From Limnoperna fortunei (taxonomy: Eukaryota; Mollusca; Bivalvia; Mytilida; Modiolidae): DNA of 64,000 nt. The stretch spans positions 62,392,074 through 62,456,073 of the forward strand of contig OX104113.1 in the NCBI GenBank assembly GCA_944474755.1. Reading direction: 5' to 3'. Positions 60,400 through 64,000 of the stretch are shown piece by piece; the stretch's first letter is position 1; each line of letters begins with the position of its first letter. The translations under genes were made by a program, and so were the position numbers. The notes under the pieces were generated by a model that was not told the DNA's origin, searched no databases, and saw only the letters and a list, made by a program, of their open reading frames with translations.

Positions 60400-60900
60400 C
60401 AAATTTAGATGTCAAATAACTATTGGTAGCTCCTCACGAAGTCCGAAGTGAAATCTTTTAAAAGTTGCACAATTCACGAATTGACGGTCATTTAGGTCGA
60501 GATAAAACCTTGGAACCCGTAAAACGTAAAATCCGTAAAATCTTCATTTTATTTTTATGCCCTATCATGCAACTATACTGGTGTCAGTCCTTTTAAAATG
60601 TTATTTGGAAGGACATGATTGTCCAATGGATATTATTTGTGGGTTCACAACAAAGAACGTTGTCAACTATTGCCCCGTTGAATATGTGGAATGGGTTAAG
60701 TTCTCATTAACACTCACATATGACTTTGCATATAAAATCTATCGAATGCTGCTAATCGTCAGAAGGAAAACTATGAACTAGGTGCAAAACCTCAATGTTG
60801 TTCACAAGAACTTGCATATAACGACAATAAAATAGACAACATGTTTGATGATGAGCAAAACTCAGTAGATAATCAAGATAGTTTTCAGTTTTAAGCATTC
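60400..60900 (+). pseudogene. Ty3/gypsy-type integrase remnant
   Basis: Pieces of the integrase: a zinc-binding start (H-L-G-R-D-K-T-L-E) near 60490, then T-G-V-S-P-F-K-M-L-F-G-R near 60580 and C-P-V-E-Y-V-E-W-V-K near 60670. The core between them is deleted. Non-functional. Confidence 0.75.
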
Positions 60901-60959
60901 TTCAGTCCAACAAAAACACAAGAATCTGAACCGATAACCCCTGAAAAAATTCAACGTGG

Positions 60960-61365
60960 TTGTCAGGTTTAGAAAAATGGCAAAGAAAACAGACCGAACA
61001 AATCCGGATATAACAATCATATACAGAGCAACACAAGCACTAAAAACACAAAAACAGAAAGAACGTAACCTGAACCCAATAAAAACCATGGGTGAACTCA
61101 GGTGCTCCGGACAATTAGGCAGTGTCTGTCTTTAACTAGATATCCGTCGAGGTACTCATTGTCATGACTTGGAGAAAGTTAAAACCAAGAAAAGGAAACA
61201 CTACCTATGACTCAGCGAAAATGTCCTATCGTATTTGAGAGATTGATAGAACTAGATTTTAACATCAACCTAGGTACAACAAAGCCTTCTTTGAGTAGTT
61301 TAGTAGTCAACAGCAGTGATCGGTCTAAAAAATCGGAATTACGATCGCAGGATCTAGAATAACGT
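60960..61365 (-). repeat. Inverted-repeat arm, left
   Basis: Complement of 63345-63800 with scattered changes and indels (for example AACCCAATAAAAACCATGGG pairs with CCCATGGTTTTTATTGGGTT). It holds the end of a reverse transcriptase frame plus its 3' non-coding end. Confidence 0.8.
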
Positions 61366-61920
61366 ATAAGTTTTAAAATGTTCACACCATACGCTGGAGC
61401 TGCTGGAATGTAGCTGTCGATGAACGGGAAGTTGACAATTGGAAAGTTGAAGTCATCACGTTTGTTGTCGAGTCTAGTTTGTAGTTTTCCCCGAGTCTAT
61501 ATATAGAAGTAGGTATAAGTAAGAGGCTGGCCTTTGTGTATTGATGTCTTTAATATCAAGCTCGCTATGACAAGTAAATTGAAATTGAATGCAAATAGTC
61601 ACCAAATTAAGCATTATTTAGGGACATAACATCATCAATATAGCGGAATGTGAAATTAAAGGTCTGGGCCAGTGTCTTTTCTTTCTTCTGTAAAAGGCCT
61701 ACTAAGAACTCAGCCTCTTAAGAGTACAAAAACAGGTCGGCAAGGTGAAGAGCACAATTAGTACCATTGAAATACCAAAAGTCTGTTGACAAATATGTCC
61801 TCCAAACATGACGAATGTGTTGTCAATCAGAAAATCTAACATGTGACAGATTTGGTCTTTAGTATATTTAGTATTTGATTTAGAGTCATTGATGACGAAA
61901 ACTCTAAATCCTTTCCTTTA
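61240..61920 (-). pseudogene. Reverse transcriptase fragment, non-gypsy family
   Basis: Minus-strand pieces in order: L-D-F-L-I-D-N-T-F-V-M-F-G-G, then G-T-N-C-A-L-H-L-A-D-L-F-L-Y-S, then F-R-Y-I-D-D-V-M-S-L-N-N with an intact Y-I-D-D catalytic box. After it come F-N-F-P-I-V-N-F-P-F and D-F-L-D-R-S-L-L-L-T. In-frame stops and frameshifts break it. Similar reverse transcriptases are widespread in molluscs; I cannot place it safely (Penelope-like or another non-LTR clade). Confidence 0.75.
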
Positions 61921-61929
61921 CCTTTGAAC

Positions 61930-63330
61930 AAGATTTAAGTTCAGGATTTGATTTTTTTTTTGGAAAAAATGTATATGCTTTAACTAAGTACTTAAAGTCA
62001 ATGTTGACAGAATTAGTTTTGATACAATGTGTAGCCCTATATATTCTTGGTCATTTGTTTGAAGTATAGAAGTAGAAATAATTGTCCGTTTGTTTTGATT
62101 GTTAATTTTACAGTAAGCGAGATTTTTAAAGAAAATGTTCTCTTCAAGGAGTTTTGTTTTATCAAAAATTGTACCGTTTTCAGACTTCGTTTAGTAGGAA
62201 TAAATAAAGCTATTTCCGAAAAAAAATGAAGTTAATGTAAGATGGATTTACATGTAGGTAAGTTCATTCTTGATGTTTGTTTTCTAATACTAGGAAAGAT
62301 ATGTCATTTCATCTGTGTATGTTCGCGCAGTATGTAGATGAAGTAACAGCAGACATTGTTAGATTTTCCGAAGATAAAATAGGAAGGTAATTTGTACAAT
62401 GTTTTTTGGTTTTTTGTTTGCTTAATAACTAATATGAACTTATAATAATTAGGAGTTTTTGTTAGATACCACACATGAGCTATAGTATGTGATCGCAAAT
62501 TAGGTATAACCTTTTTATGAAGAACTTAGGAAATGGATATAGTACCGGCTATACGTGTATGTTGAATTTGTCCATTTCGTTCAAAATGGCAGACTTTGAA
62601 ATTCCAGATAGATGTTGATGATATTGTGCTTCTTAAGTTATATGATGATGATTTGCGATTGCCATAGGCTTAAAGTGGAATGTCGTCGAGGAATGTCATA
62701 CGAACGTGTTCAGATGTTTCCAAAATACATCAAAATTGTTAAGAAATCCATGTCGTTATAGATCAAGATTACTAGATGTTCAAAACGTGGAGTGAAATTC
62801 ATTTACAGATTTAACTTTGAAAATCAAGTGCAAAAAAATAATCTTAAAAGTTGTCAAACACAAACAGTAGATAACGCTAAGTTTGTCCTGGTTATGTTTT
62901 ACTACATAAAAACATAAAGACATTAACTTTTGTTTCATATGTACTTTCTTCATATAATTTTTCCATATTTGGCTTGCAGTGATTCAAGTGTCGACCTTTT
63001 GTTGTTCCCGACCTCAGTGAGGAGGAGGACAAGAAAGAATACTTCCACTCACAAGGTATGTGCTGTGAGGTGGAGGGTCTTATCCAGACCTTTTCTTAAA
63101 AGCCATGACCACTATTGGAGAACATTCCATCCATAAATATTGTAAGATAAATAAAACAGGTCGAGCCGAAGCACACAGAGAATGACAACAGTATGTAAAA
63201 TATCGTACATTTAACATAAGGACACACGAAACGTCAGAATCATCAGTATGTAGAGGGCATTACGTTGATAAAGAGATGGTAGAAAAGGACTTTCGATTCC
63301 CAAAAGATTTTTGTTATCGTTTAATGTTTT
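61930..63330. other. Spacer between the two inverted retroelement arms
   Basis: AT-rich; probably upstream parts of the minus-strand retroelement but too decayed to read. A GAGGAGGAGGACAAGAAAG segment near 63020 is the only compositional break. Confidence 0.4.
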
Positions 63331-63344
63331 TATTTAAGAATAAA

Positions 63345-63840
63345 TTTTTAATTCTAGATCCTGCGATCAGTATTCCGATTTTCTAGACCGATCCCTGCTG
63401 TTGACTGCTAAACTACTCAAACAAGGGTTTGTTGCACCTAGGTTGATGTTATCTCTCCAGAAGTTCTATGGTCGTCACCATGACTTAATTGATCGTTATG
63501 GGATATCAGTGTCTCAAATAAGATCTGACACTTTTGCTGAGCCATAGGTAGTGATTCCTATTCCTGGATTTGACTTTTCCCTAGACATGACAATGAGTAA
63601 CTCGACGGGTGTCTAATTAGAGGCAGTCACTGCTTACTCGTCCGGAGCACCTGAGTGCACCCATGGTTTTTATTGGGTTCGGGTTACTCTCTTTGTGTTT
63701 TTTGTATGTTTTTTGGTTTTTGTGTTGCGTTTGTCTATATCCGGATGTGTAACTGTCCCTTGACTTTTGGCTCTTGTTGTTCGGTCGGTTTTCTTTGCTA
63801 TTTTTCTTGTAAATTTAAATTGTTCTGAGAGGGGGGAATG
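63345..63840 (+). pseudogene. Second copy of the reverse transcriptase C-terminus, opposite orientation
   Basis: Frame holds S-D-F-L-D-R-S-L-L-L-T-A-K-L-L, then L-Q-K-F-Y-G-R-H-H-D-L-I-D-R-Y-G-I-S-V-S, the C-terminal landmark of this reverse transcriptase family, then stop and a 3' non-coding region to about 63840. Divergent to the copy at 60960-61920 and forming an inverted repeat with it. Confidence 0.78.
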
Positions 63841-64000
63841 CAACAGTGTTATTAAATACATAAGTTAATTTTACAGTGATCTCCATTTGGTTTCATTTTT
63901 CCTGTTTAAAGTGCTTTGTTAAATTGTCAAAGTTAGTTATTACTTTTAACTAAATTAATTATTGTTTATCTAAAATTAAGTATGTATTTAGTCAAAATCT

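Overview
This window looks like nuclear DNA of a bivalve mollusc, probably mussel-like. It is AT-rich and intron-dense, every coding exon is short and bounded by GT-AG splice sites, and the intergenic DNA holds tRNA-derived SINEs, small inverted-repeat elements, minisatellites and decayed retroelements of types common in bivalves. The taxon is an inference; no species marker is present.

One protein-coding gene dominates. It lies on the minus strand and can be reconstructed from about 43.7 kb (or as far as 56.1 kb) down to 8.5 kb. Its 27 coding exons join in frame at every junction and give a protein of about 1332 residues. The product matches RGS22 (regulator of G-protein signalling 22): its N-terminus resembles the vertebrate one (acidic residues, then D-Y-F-N-x-F-L-S-L-P), and its C-terminal module has the P-x-L-Q-I-D-I and F-R-K landmarks in the expected order. 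I count four RGS-like helical modules. Exons are numbered 1 to 27 in transcript order, so coordinates fall as exon number rises.

Upstream of exon 2 are seven separate candidate first exons (43.6 to 56.1 kb). Each has its own ATG and a splice donor, and all leave the same codon phase, the one exon 2 needs. This suggests a family of alternative promoters or N-termini. Downstream of the exon 27 stop, two or three further minus-strand exon-like blocks (7.1 to 0.9 kb, all phase 0) could encode a second, alternative C-terminus or a separate small gene.

The rest is non-coding. Introns and flanks carry three large minisatellites (28-bp unit at 2.8-4.35 kb, 48-bp unit at 14.55-15.8 kb, 38-bp unit at 32.8-33.7 kb), several small tandem repeats, about a dozen copies or fragments of one tRNA-derived SINE with a CAAA-type tail, and a TTAA-flanked 279-bp inverted-repeat element at 41.9 kb. 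There are also hairpin elements at 13.7, 47.4 and 48.2 kb and an internally triplicated element at 44.5-46.0 kb. The right end (57.6-63.9 kb) is a graveyard: the tail of a LINE-like element, a decayed Ty3/gypsy gag-pol with an internal deletion, and two divergently oriented fragments of another reverse transcriptase that form a long inverted repeat. I found no tRNA, rRNA or CRISPR feature.
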